Shown: positions 17,760 to 25,768 of the stretch, piece after piece | Layout: each line of letters begins with the position of its first letter | Numbering within the stretch: the stretch's first letter is position 1 | Assembly (NCBI GenBank): GCA_036404435.1 | Contig: DASWZN010000034.1 | Coordinates: forward strand, 124,001 to 188,000 | Source: DASWZN01 sp036404435 | GTDB taxonomy: Bacteria; Acidobacteriota; Terriglobia; Bryobacterales; Bryobacteraceae | Direction: 5' to 3' | Length of the DNA stretch: 64,000 nucleotides | Program-made: the position numbers and the translations under genes | Notes under the pieces: model-generated | The model's input: only the letters and a program-made list of their open reading frames with translations | What the model was told of the DNA's origin: nothing | The model's database searches: none

Positions 17760-19267
17760 CCGCTGCGCTCGGCCGGCGCGCTTTTCTCGGCCTCGCCGGC
17801 GCCGGCTTGCTCGCGTCGCGGCCCAGCGCGTGGGCCGATGAACAGGACCTCGCAGCGATCCGCGGCCAGATCGAGCAACGTCATGGCGAAGCGGTGGCGC
17901 GCCTGCAGGAGTGGATCCGGCAGCCGTCGATCGCGGCCGAAAACAACGGCGTCGACGAAGGCTGCGAGCTAACCATGCGCCTGCTCCGCGACGCCGGATT
18001 CGACCGCGTCACGAAGGCGCCCACCGACGGACAGCCCGGCATTTTCGCCACGCTCGACGCCGGCGCTCCGCGCACCGTGGGGCTCTACTTCATGTACGAC
18101 GTCAAGCAGGTGGACCCGGCGGAATGGTCGTCTCCTCCCTGGGCCGCGGCGTTGGTCGACAAGCCCGGCGTGGGGAACGTCGTCGTAGGCCGCGGCGCGG
18201 TCAATCAGAAGGGCCCGGAGGCCGCATTGCTGGCCGCGTTGCACGCCATCCGCGGCGCGGGCCGGAGACTTCCCGTCAACCTGGTGCTGGTGGCGGAGGG
18301 CGAAGAAGAAATCGGCTCCCCTCACTTCGCGCAGATCGTGCACCGCCCGGAGGTGCAGGCCGCCCTGGCGCGCTGCGCCGGCATCTTCATGCCGAGCGCG
18401 GGGCAGGGGCTTGACGGCCAGGTGACGATGGACCTGGGCGCCAAGGGCGTCATCGAGCTGGAACTCGTTTCGAGCGGCGAGCGCTGGGGCCGCGGGCCGA
18501 GCCACGATATCCACTCCAGCAACAAGGCGCGGGTGGATAGCCCGGCGTGGCACCTGGTCCAGGCGCTCCACACGCTGGTGTCCGAGGATGGCAACGAGCC
18601 GGCCATCGAGGGCTTCGCCGATCGCGCGCGTCCCATCTCCGCTGTGGAAGAAGCGATGGTCGCGCAAGCGGCCGGCCGCCTCGACGAGCAGGCCGTCATG
18701 AAGCAGTACGGCGTCAAACACTGGGTGCACGATGTGGGCTGGCGCGAGGCGCTGGAGCTTCTCGTCTCGCGGCCCACGGTCAATATCGAGGGCCTCGTCG
18801 GCGGCTACACCGGTCCGGGCGGGAAGACCATCCTTCCCCACAGGGCCGTCGCGAAACTCGACCTGCGGCTGGTGCCCGATATGACCGCCGCCGGCGCGCT
18901 CGACGCGCTGAAGGCCCATCTGGCGAAGCACGGCTTCGGAGACATCGAAGTCAACATGACCGGCGGCTACGATCCCACGAGCACGCCGGCCTCGAGCTCG
19001 CTGATCCGGGCGGAGACGACTGTCTACCGGCGGAGCGGGATCGATCCGTTGCTGTGGCCGCGCTCGGCCGGCTCCTGGCCCGGTTGCATCTTCACCGGCG
19101 ATCCGCTCCACCTGCCCGCGGGCCACTTCGGCCTGGGACATGGCGATGGAGCCCACGCCCCCAACGAATACTACGTCATCGAATCGGCGAACCCGAAGGT
19201 GCAGGGCTTCGACGGCGCGGCGATGTCGTTCGTGGAGTACTTCTACGAGCTGGCCATGGTGGGTTAA
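17738..19267 (+). CDS. Tat-exported M20-family peptidase homologue with altered metal site
   Basis: 509 residues from the ATG at 17738, after GGAGGT. Residues 12-34 hold a twin-arginine signal (GRRAFLGLAGAGLLASRPSA), so export folded to the periplasm is likely. The M20 fold is clear: GRGA..QKGPEAA, VAEGEEEIGSPHF (Glu189-191) and a C-terminal GHGDGAHAPNEYY with His473. However, the usual first metal motif GHYDVQPVDP reads YFMYDVKQVDP with Met119 in place of His. The bridging-metal Asp of GRGASDDKG is Asn156. This suggests reduced or altered metal binding, though the base Glu is kept. It could be a peptidase variant or a non-catalytic binder. Confidence 0.8.
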   Translation: MDGKDSSSAALGRRAFLGLAGAGLLASRPSAWADEQDLAAIRGQIEQRHGEAVARLQEWIRQPSIAAENNGVDEGCELTMRLLRDAGFDRVTKAPTDGQPGIFATLDAGAPRTVGLYFMYDVKQVDPAEWSSPPWAAALVDKPGVGNVVVGRGAVNQKGPEAALLAALHAIRGAGRRLPVNLVLVAEGEEEIGSPHFAQIVHRPEVQAALARCAGIFMPSAGQGLDGQVTMDLGAKGVIELELVSSGERWGRGPSHDIHSSNKARVDSPAWHLVQALHTLVSEDGNEPAIEGFADRARPISAVEEAMVAQAAGRLDEQAVMKQYGVKHWVHDVGWREALELLVSRPTVNIEGLVGGYTGPGGKTILPHRAVAKLDLRLVPDMTAAGALDALKAHLAKHGFGDIEVNMTGGYDPTSTPASSSLIRAETTVYRRSGIDPLLWPRSAGSWPGCIFTGDPLHLPAGHFGLGHGDGAHAPNEYYVIESANPKVQGFDGAAMSFVEYFYELAMVG

Positions 19268-19275
19268 ACCCGGTT

Positions 19276-19368
19276 GTGGCGCACGCTTCAACGTGCCGTG
19301 TCGGCACTCGTGCCGACACCTGGCGTCGAGATGAGTCTCGACGCGGCACGCACGAATGCGTGCGCCAC
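19276..19368. repeat. Multi-hairpin dispersed repeat (family C), copy 2
   Basis: 93 bases bounded by perfect 11-base arms GTGGCGCACGC and GCGTGCGCCAC. Inside are GTCGGCACTCGTGCCGAC and CGTCGAGATGAGTCTCGACG. It is nearly identical to the copy at 5363-5454 and lies between the convergent M20 and pgl genes. Confidence 0.92.
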
Positions 19369-19381
19369 GCGCCGCCACCGC

Positions 19382-20125
19382 TTACCCCGCCGCCTCCGCC
19401 CCCTCCAACAATCGCGCGGCAGCGCGGTCCAGAAACCACACCACCGGCCGTCCCTCGCGCGCTCCGAGCTGGGCGGGATACAGCACCGGGTCGTACGGCT
19501 CGTTGAAGACGCTGCGCAGCGCTTCCCCCTTGTCCGGCCCCGCGGCCAGCACCACCGTGCTCCGCGCCGCCAGCAGCGGCCCCGGCAACAGCGTGACGCG
19601 CCACATCGATTTCTTCTCGACATAGACGGCGGAGGCCAGCCCTTGCCGGTCCTCGATGAGCGGCTGGCCCGGAAAAAGGCTGGCCGTGTGCCCATCCGGC
19701 CCCATGCCCCGGTGGACCACGTCGAACTCCGGCATCTCGCCCGGATCGAGCCCGAAGAACTCGCGGATCTCCTGCGCGTACGCCCGCGCCGCCGCCCCCG
19801 CCGTCAGCTCGCCGCGGATGCGGTGAACGTTCCGCTGGGGAACCCGCGCCGGCACGAGCAGCGTCTCGGCGGCCAGTTTGTAATTGCTCTCGGCATCGGT
19901 GGGCGGAACCACGCGCTCGTCCACCCAGAAGACCTGGACGCGATCCCAGGGCAGCTTCATCGCCGCGAGACAAGCGAACATCGGCTTGGGCGTCGTGCCG
20001 CCGGAAAGCGCCAGCGCCGCATAGCCGCGCCCGCCGAGCGCCTCCTCGATCTCGCGGCCGATGTGCTCCGCGCACGCCTCCGCCGCGGCTTTCGCCTCCG
20101 GGAATGAGTGCCACTCAAAGGGCAT
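19382..20125 (-). CDS. pgl: 6-phosphogluconolactonase
   Basis: 247 residues from the ATG at 20125. It hydrolyses 6-phosphogluconolactone to 6-phosphogluconate in the cytosolic oxidative pentose phosphate pathway. Supporting motifs are the N-terminal ALSGGTTPKPMF, the WVDERVVPPTDAESNY loop and RGMGPDGHTASLFPG, all characteristic of DevB-type lactonases. Length is typical. Its start overlaps the 3' end of opcA by 11 bases, and zwf lies upstream of that, so it is the third gene of a zwf-opcA-pgl operon. No gnd gene is visible in the window. Confidence 0.93.
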   Translation of the reverse strand: MPFEWHSFPEAKAAAEACAEHIGREIEEALGGRGYAALALSGGTTPKPMFACLAAMKLPWDRVQVFWVDERVVPPTDAESNYKLAAETLLVPARVPQRNVHRIRGELTAGAAARAYAQEIREFFGLDPGEMPEFDVVHRGMGPDGHTASLFPGQPLIEDRQGLASAVYVEKKSMWRVTLLPGPLLAARSTVVLAAGPDKGEALRSVFNEPYDPVLYPAQLGAREGRPVVWFLDRAAARLLEGAEAAG

Positions 20126-21104
20126 GGATCGCCTCCGCCAGCCGCGCGGCTACGGGCAGGGTCTTCTCGAAAACCGGGTCGCGGCCCGTGATGGCGAGCT
20201 CGGTCCCGAGCAGTTCGGCCTCGCTCAGCCGCGGCGCGCTGGTGCAGTTCTTGAGCGAACCGATCTCGATCAGGATAGCCGTGCCCTCCACGCGCCGGAT
20301 CGAGATGGACTCGGTTCCCGCCTCGAGGACGATGCCCTCGATGCCGCCGCCCACGGGGGGCACCTCTTCGAAGACAGGCCGGAGGCCTGTCCCACTGGCG
20401 GCCAGAATCCAACCCGCCAGGTAATATGCCGTCGAGGGCACGGCGCTGGCCGAGTGCAGGACGCGCACGCGAGCCAGGCGCGGGATCAGCTCCCGCCGCA
20501 CGGGGTCCTCGAAAATCTCGGCCACGATTTCGCGCCACCGCGTCACGCTGGTCCAGGCCAGATCGGCCAGCCGGCCGCGGCTCCCGGCGACCGCGCGCGC
20601 GAGCTCGGCCAGCGGGACATCCCTCGAATCGACGATGATCCGATCCGCCCGTGCGTATAGCCGATCCAGCGCCGCGAGACCGAAAAGGCGCGGGCTACGG
20701 CACCACACGGCCACCGGCAAATCCGGCGCCGCGATCGCCAGCAGGACCGGCACGGCATCCGCCAGGCTCCCTTCGGAGGCGGTCATTTCCACTTGCTCGC
20801 AACAAATCTGCCGCTCGCGGCCGAACGGTCTCCAGCACTGCGCCGTCACCTGGAAATCGAGATGCGGCTCGGAGCCGCTGCCCACGCGCACGACGACCGC
20901 GCGGTTGGGATGGTCCTGCATGACCAGGCCCAGCGTCTGCGCGATTCCCGCCGCGCCCTCGCTCTCATCGGCCAGCACGATCACCGTCATGGCGCAAGCG
21001 CGCAGCACGCTGGCCCCCTCATTCGGCGCGGACTCTTTGGCCAGCGACGCCCACAACGAGTGCAGGTCTTTGAGAATCCTCTCCGGTGTTACGACCGCCG
21101 TCAC
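20115..21104 (-). CDS. opcA: Glucose-6-phosphate dehydrogenase assembly protein OpcA
   Basis: 329 residues. The GTG at 21104 overlaps the zwf stop codon as GTGA and follows GGAGGAA, which settles the start over the longer upstream frame. OpcA is the cyanobacterial/actinobacterial-type allosteric partner of G6PDH. The usual features are present: VLRACAMTVIVLADE, a SRGRLADLAWTSVTRWREIVA segment, and a C-terminal domain with GIEGIVLEAG and SEAELLGTELAITGRDPVFE. Residues about 238-244 (GTGLRPV) are encoded by a perfect 8-base-stem hairpin at 20373-20391 that looks like an in-frame repeat insertion. It sits between zwf and pgl with overlaps on both sides. Confidence 0.85.
   Translation of the reverse strand: MTAVVTPERILKDLHSLWASLAKESAPNEGASVLRACAMTVIVLADESEGAAGIAQTLGLVMQDHPNRAVVVRVGSGSEPHLDFQVTAQCWRPFGRERQICCEQVEMTASEGSLADAVPVLLAIAAPDLPVAVWCRSPRLFGLAALDRLYARADRIIVDSRDVPLAELARAVAGSRGRLADLAWTSVTRWREIVAEIFEDPVRRELIPRLARVRVLHSASAVPSTAYYLAGWILAASGTGLRPVFEEVPPVGGGIEGIVLEAGTESISIRRVEGTAILIEIGSLKNCTSAPRLSEAELLGTELAITGRDPVFEKTLPVAARLAEAIHAL
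20373..20391. repeat. Palindromic repeat (family B) inside opcA
   Basis: GACAGGCCGGAGGCCTGTC forms an 8-base stem with a 3-base loop. It resembles the GGACAAGC...GCTTGTCC units at 23451-23507 and the inner stems of the family A units. It is read in frame within opcA as part of ASGTGLRPVFE. Confidence 0.8.
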
Positions 21105-22630
21105 GGATTCCTCCACGCGTGCCCGTGCCGCGCCAGCATCTCGTCCGCCGCTTGCGGCCCCCAGGTCCCGGCGGCGTAGTTCGGGAACTCGAAGCGCTGG
21201 CCTGCCCAGGACTGCAGGACCGGCTCGACAATCGCCCAACTCGCCTCCACCGCATCCTGGCGGATGTAGAGTGTCGAATCGCCCAGCATAGCATCCAACA
21301 GGAGCGTCTCGTAGGCGCTCGGCTCGCGCGCTCCGAAGCTGGCGCCGTAATCGAAATCCATGGACACCGGCCGCAGCCGCATGCCCGCGCCCGGCTGCTT
21401 CGAGACGAAGCGCAGCGAGAGTCCCTCCTCCGGTTGTATGCGGATGATGAGCAGGTCGGGCTCGATGGCCGAGCCGTTCGAGCCGTCACCGCTGAAGGGA
21501 GCGTGCGGCGCGGCGTTGAAGTGGATGGCGATGTCGGTCACCTGCCGCGGCAGCCGCTTCCCGGTGCGCAGGTAGAATGGCACGCCGGCCCAGCGCCAGT
21601 TCTCGACGAAGAGCGTGACGGCGGCATAGGTCACGGTCTGGGAATCTGCCTGAACGCCGGGCTCCTGGCGAAAGCCGGGGACCTCGGCGCCGCCGATCCG
21701 CGCGCCGCCGTACTGGCCGGGCACAGCGTGGATCGCCACCTCTTCGGGCTGCATGATGCGCACCGACCGTAGCAGCTTGGCGCGCTCGTCCCGCACTGCG
21801 TTGGCCTCGTAGACCGCCGGCGGTTCCATGCCGATGGTCGACAGGACCTGCAGCAGGTGGTTCTGGATCATGTCGCGCAACGCGCCCGCTTCCTGGTAAT
21901 ACGCGCCCCGGCCCTCCACACCGATGGATTCCGCGGCCGTGATCTGCACCTGGCTGATGTAGCGCCGGTTCCAGATGGGCTCGAAAATCCCGTTGGCAAA
22001 GCGGAACGCGAAGATGTTCTGCACGGTCTCTTTGCCCAGGTAGTGATCGATGCGGTAGACGCCGGACTCCGGGAACACGCGGCCCAGCGCCTCGTTCAAC
22101 TCACGCGCGCTGGCCAGGTCGTGCCCGAAGGGCTTCTCGATCACTAGGCGCCGCCAGCCGCTGCCGTGCGCCAAGCCCGCCGCGCCGATCCCCGCCGCGG
22201 CCGTCTCATACTGGCTGGGCTGGAGCGAGAGATAGAAGAGAACGTTGCCGCCGGTCTCGAAGCGCCGCTCGACCTCCTCGAGTTTCCCGCCGATCCGCCG
22301 GTAGAGCTCCGCGTCGTCCGTGTCGCCCGCCACGTAGAACAGGGTATTGGCGAAGGCCTTCCAGATCTCCTCGTCGAGCGGGGCGTCGCTGGGGAATTGG
22401 GCCAGCGCGGCGCGCATCTTCTCCCGGAACTGCTCGTCGCTGAGTGGCGTGCGGGAGGTGCCGATCAGCGCGAAGCCCGGCGGGAGGCGCCGCTCCGAGG
22501 CCAGGCTGTACAGCGCGGGCATCAGCTTGCGGCGGGTCAGGTCCCCGTTGGCCCCGAAGATCACGATGGCGCAGGGCGGAACGCGCCGTTCGAACCTCAG
22601 AGAATCCTGAAAAGGGTTACCCAGAGCCAT
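21101..22630 (-). CDS. zwf: Glucose-6-phosphate 1-dehydrogenase
   Basis: 509 residues from the ATG at 22630, typical for the family. It oxidises glucose-6-phosphate to 6-phosphogluconolactone with NAD(P)+. It shows the dinucleotide-binding FGANGDLTRRKLMPALY near the N-terminus, the substrate and catalytic motif RIDHYLGKETVQNI, and VIEKPFGHDL. It is the first gene of zwf-opcA-pgl, with a 4-base GTGA overlap to opcA, implying coupled translation of enzyme and assembly factor. NADP preference cannot be read directly from the sequence. Confidence 0.96.
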   Translation of the reverse strand: MALGNPFQDSLRFERRVPPCAIVIFGANGDLTRRKLMPALYSLASERRLPPGFALIGTSRTPLSDEQFREKMRAALAQFPSDAPLDEEIWKAFANTLFYVAGDTDDAELYRRIGGKLEEVERRFETGGNVLFYLSLQPSQYETAAAGIGAAGLAHGSGWRRLVIEKPFGHDLASARELNEALGRVFPESGVYRIDHYLGKETVQNIFAFRFANGIFEPIWNRRYISQVQITAAESIGVEGRGAYYQEAGALRDMIQNHLLQVLSTIGMEPPAVYEANAVRDERAKLLRSVRIMQPEEVAIHAVPGQYGGARIGGAEVPGFRQEPGVQADSQTVTYAAVTLFVENWRWAGVPFYLRTGKRLPRQVTDIAIHFNAAPHAPFSGDGSNGSAIEPDLLIIRIQPEEGLSLRFVSKQPGAGMRLRPVSMDFDYGASFGAREPSAYETLLLDAMLGDSTLYIRQDAVEASWAIVEPVLQSWAGQRFEFPNYAAGTWGPQAADEMLARHGHAWRNP

Positions 22631-22712
22631 TGTTCACAACTTAGCACGGTGGCAACCGCCGATGTCCTTAACCGCGTTGACTGCTCCGTGCCACAGGGAT
22701 AGACTGATCGGC

Positions 22713-22946
22713 ATGGAAGGTGCACGACGCATCAAACGGCTGGGTCAGATCGTCCTCATCCTGGGCAGCCTTGCGGCTTTTGTCTTGTGGCTCATCGCCG
22801 AGCTCTCGGGTCTGGCCAAGGTTGGACCCGTGGAGCAACTGCTGGCCCTCCTAATCGTCCCCGTGTTTTTTGGCGGGTTCTTGTGGGCGGCAGGTTGGAT
22901 TTTGGAAGGATTCCTCCAACCCTCCGGTCGTACCGGGAAAGTGTAA
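22713..22946 (+). CDS. Small two-helix membrane protein
   Basis: 77 residues from the ATG at 22713. A basic N-terminus (EGARRIKRLGQ) is followed by two hydrophobic helices, about residues 11-31 (IVLILGSLAAFVLWLIAEL) and 39-62 (EQLLALLIVPVFFGGFLWAA). The tail is short and polar. No family is recognised. It is divergent from zwf with 82 bases between, and the next gene is a receiver-like protein 126 bases on. It is probably a genuine inner-membrane protein; the upstream in-frame extension lacks a better ribosome site. Confidence 0.55.
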   Translation: MEGARRIKRLGQIVLILGSLAAFVLWLIAELSGLAKVGPVEQLLALLIVPVFFGGFLWAAGWILEGFLQPSGRTGKV

Positions 22947-23072
22947 TCGAGCCGGAGCGGCTTGCGCCTGCTTGCTTAAACAGGCTAGGATAAGGCTTAC
23001 CCCCCGGAGTATTCAACCGTACTGGAACTGTAGCAGTGAATTGGGTGCGAGGAACCCGTCTGGCGATTCCGT

Positions 23073-23453
23073 ATGCAGAGACAGCCTAAGAAAATCCTGG
23101 CCGCGGTAGAGGATCTGTTCTTCACTGTGAAGCTCGCCGATGCCGCCAAACGCGCCGGCCTGCTGGTCGAATTCATCAAGAACGACAAGGAGCTTTTGGA
23201 GAAAGCGAGGGAGGAGAAACCCTCCCTGATCATCTTCGACCTGAATTTCGGCGCCATGCAGCCGCTGAAGGTCATCTCGAAGTTGAAGGCCAATGCAGAG
23301 CTCAAATCGATCAGCTTGATTGGCTACCTGTCGCACGTGCAGGGCGAATTGAAGATGAAAGCCCACGAGACCGGCTGCGACATGGTGCTGGCGCGATCGG
23401 CCCTGTCCCAGAACCTGCCCCTCATCCTGAAGCGCCACGCCGGGACGCCGTAG
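23073..23453 (+). CDS. Stand-alone receiver-like (CheY-fold) protein
   Basis: 126 residues from the ATG at 23073. It has the alternating alpha/beta pattern of response-regulator receivers. KILAAVEDLFFTVKL supplies a partial acidic pocket, and SLIIFDLNFGAMQPL places an Asp at the phospho-acceptor position. ISLIGYLSHV replaces the usual Thr/Ser switch strand, and the conserved Lys near the end is not evident (MVLARSAL). It may be a pseudo-receiver or a protein-interaction module. No output domain and no neighbouring kinase are seen. Its TAG stop is the first three bases of the palindromic unit at 23451-23507. Confidence 0.65.
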   Translation: MQRQPKKILAAVEDLFFTVKLADAAKRAGLLVEFIKNDKELLEKAREEKPSLIIFDLNFGAMQPLKVISKLKANAELKSISLIGYLSHVQGELKMKAHETGCDMVLARSALSQNLPLILKRHAGTP

Positions 23454-23507
23454 GACAAGCTTGAGCTTGTCCCTGGAGCGCCGCCGGACAAGCTGAAGCT
23501 TGTCCTA
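23451..23507. repeat. Double palindromic repeat (family B) joining two convergent stop codons
   Basis: Two copies of the 20-base palindrome GGACAAGCTtgAGCTTGTCC/GGACAAGCTgaAGCTTGTCC (23453-23472 and 23486-23505) are separated by 13 bases, with outer bases TA...TA. The left edge gives the TAG stop of the receiver-like gene. The right edge, read on the other strand, gives the TAG stop of trpD. It may act as a bidirectional terminator, although no T-run is present. Confidence 0.88.
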
Positions 23508-24521
23508 CCGCGTGAACGCCGCCAGTTCGTCCAGCTTGCGGCGCGCCGCGCCACTGTCGATCGATTCGGCTGCCACCGCCATCCCCTCGGCGAAACTCGC
23601 TGCCCGCTCGGCTACCACCAGGGCCGCCGCGGCGTTCACGAGCACCACGTCCCGCTTCGGACCGCGCGCGCACGCCAGAATGGCACGCGCAATCTCGCAG
23701 TTCTCGTCCGGATCCCCACCCTTCAACTCCTCGAGAGGCGCGGTGGCGACGCCGAAATCCGACGGCTCGAGGGTGCGGCGGGTCACTCGCCCATTCGCGA
23801 TCTCGTAGGCCAAGGTCGGACCCGTGATCGTGATTTCATCCAGACCGTCCGAGCCGTGCACCACGAACCCGCGCTCCAGTCCGAGCGCCGCCAGCGCCTC
23901 GGCTATGAGGGCCGCCGCTTCCTCCGACGGTGCGCCCGCCAGTTGCGCCGTCGCGCCCGCCGGATTGGTCAGCGGGCCGAGCAGATTGAAAATCGTCCGC
24001 ATCTTCAGCTCGAGGCGCGCCGCCTGCGCGTGCTTCGTGGCGGGGTGAAACGCCGGTGCGAAGAGGAATCCGATGCCGACCTCGCGGATGGCCCGCGCCG
24101 CCTGCTCCGCCTCCACCGCAACCCGGACGCCCAGCAGTTCGAGGACATCGGCGCTGCCGCAGCGGCTCGAAATCGACCGGTTCCCGTGCTTGGCCACGCG
24201 CACCCCGGCCCCGGCCACGACGAACGCCGCGATGGTCGAAATGTTGAACGTCCCGCGAGCGTCGCCACCGGTTCCGCAGGTATCGAGCAGCGGCACTCCT
24301 CCGAGATCGGGCAGCACCTGGCTGGCCCGCGCGCGCATCGCCCGGGCGAAGCCGATCAGCTCGCCCGCCGTCTCGCCCTTCATGTGCAGCGCAACCAGGA
24401 AGGCCGCGATCTGCGCCGTGGAGGCGCGCCCGCTCAGGATCACCTCCATCGCTTCCTGCGCGGCCGCCGCGTCCAGGTCTTCGCGCCTGGCTGCGCGGTG
24501 AAGGTAAGGGATAAGTGACAT
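23505..24521 (-). CDS. trpD: Anthranilate phosphoribosyltransferase
   Basis: 338 residues from the ATG at 24521, typical length. It transfers phosphoribose from PRPP to anthranilate in tryptophan synthesis. Motifs present are LLDTCGTGGDARGTFNIST (PRPP-binding glycine loop), KHGNRSISSRCGSADVLE (anthranilate site), and FNLLGPLTNPA with VVHGSDGLDEIT. Metal-site acidic residues are present in the GGDPDENCEIA region. It stands alone here; no other trp genes are in the window. It is divergent from sucC across an 89-base region and converges on a receiver-like gene through a double palindrome. Confidence 0.95.
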   Translation of the reverse strand: MSLIPYLHRAARREDLDAAAAQEAMEVILSGRASTAQIAAFLVALHMKGETAGELIGFARAMRARASQVLPDLGGVPLLDTCGTGGDARGTFNISTIAAFVVAGAGVRVAKHGNRSISSRCGSADVLELLGVRVAVEAEQAARAIREVGIGFLFAPAFHPATKHAQAARLELKMRTIFNLLGPLTNPAGATAQLAGAPSEEAAALIAEALAALGLERGFVVHGSDGLDEITITGPTLAYEIANGRVTRRTLEPSDFGVATAPLEELKGGDPDENCEIARAILACARGPKRDVVLVNAAAALVVAERAASFAEGMAVAAESIDSGAARRKLDELAAFTR

Positions 24522-24610
24522 GTTATATTCGGAAAGGCTATCAGGAATCAGCCGCGTAAGCTGCGCTCGGCCGAGGGCTGAAGGCTGACCGCCATCCTAA
24601 CATAAGCGCC

Positions 24611-25768
24611 ATGAAAATCCACGAATACCAGGCCAAGGCCATTCTCGCGCAGTACGGCGTGCCGGTGCCGCGCGGCGAGGTCGCCCGCACACCGGATGAG
24701 GCCGAGGCGGCAGCCAAGAAGATCGGCGGCGCCTCCGTCGTCAAGGCGCAGATCCACGCCGGCGGGCGCGGAAAAGGCGGCGGCGTGAAGATCGCCAAGG
24801 ACAACACCGAAGCCGCCGAGATCGCCCGCAAGATGCTGGGCATGTGCCTGGTGACCCATCAGACCGGCCCCGAAGGACGCATCGTCCACCGCGTTCTCAT
24901 CGAGGAGACGCTGCCCATCGAGCGCGAGCTTTACCTCGGCATCGTGCTCGACCGCGCCGCGGGCAAGCCGGTCTTCATGGCGTCGGCCGCGGGCGGGGTC
25001 GAGATCGAGGAGGTCGCCGCCCAGCATCCCGAGATGATTCTCAAGGAACCGCTCGAGCCCGGTTTCGGCCTGGCGCCGTTCCAGGCCCGCAAGCTGGCCT
25101 TCGGCATGGGCCTCCCCGCGGCCAGCGCCGGCGCCGCTGTGGCAGCCATGATGGCTCTGGCCCGCGCCTGCGAAGCCATCGACGCATCTCTCGCCGAAAT
25201 CAATCCCTTCGTCCTCACGCGTCAGGGGAAGGTTTACGCGCTCGATGCCAAGATCACCCTCGACGACAACGCGCTCTACCGTCATAAGGACCTGCTCGAA
25301 CTACGCGACTTGAACGAAGAGGACCCGCTCGAAGTGGACGCCTCCCGCTTCGGCCTGAACTACATCAAGCTTGATGGCACGGTCGGCTGCATGGTGAACG
25401 GCGCCGGACTCGCCATGGCCACCATGGACATCATCAAGTACGCGGGCGGCAATCCGGCGAATTTCCTCGACGTCGGGGGCGGGGCCAGCGCCGACCAGAT
25501 CAAGAACGCCTTTCGCATTCTGCTGTCGGACCGCAACGTGCGCGCCGTGCTCATCAACATCTTCGGCGGCATCCTGCGCTGCGACACCCTGGCCACGGGC
25601 GTCGTAGCCGCCGCGCACGAATTGAAGATCCGCGTTCCGGTGGTGGTCCGCATGGAGGGCACCAACGTCGAGGCCGGCCGCCGGATCCTGACGGATTCAG
25701 GGCTGGATTTCACCGTCGCCCACGGTATGAAGGATGCCGCGGAGAAAGTCGTGAGGCTGGCGCAATGA
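24611..25768 (+). CDS. sucC: Succinyl-CoA synthetase (ADP-forming), beta subunit
   Basis: 385 residues from the ATG at 24611. The ATP-grasp beta subunit starts MKIHEYQAKAILAQYGVPVPRG and has the nucleotide-binding loop QIHAGGRGKGGGVK. The metal site is in SLAEINPFV and DAKITLDDNALYRH, and the CoA-domain contact in FLDVGGGASADQ. With SucD it makes ATP or GTP while converting succinyl-CoA to succinate in the TCA cycle. The stop overlaps the sucD start as ATGA, and ndk overlaps sucD the same way, so three genes form a tight operon. Confidence 0.97.
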   Translation: MKIHEYQAKAILAQYGVPVPRGEVARTPDEAEAAAKKIGGASVVKAQIHAGGRGKGGGVKIAKDNTEAAEIARKMLGMCLVTHQTGPEGRIVHRVLIEETLPIERELYLGIVLDRAAGKPVFMASAAGGVEIEEVAAQHPEMILKEPLEPGFGLAPFQARKLAFGMGLPAASAGAAVAAMMALARACEAIDASLAEINPFVLTRQGKVYALDAKITLDDNALYRHKDLLELRDLNEEDPLEVDASRFGLNYIKLDGTVGCMVNGAGLAMATMDIIKYAGGNPANFLDVGGGASADQIKNAFRILLSDRNVRAVLINIFGGILRCDTLATGVVAAAHELKIRVPVVVRMEGTNVEAGRRILTDSGLDFTVAHGMKDAAEKVVRLAQ

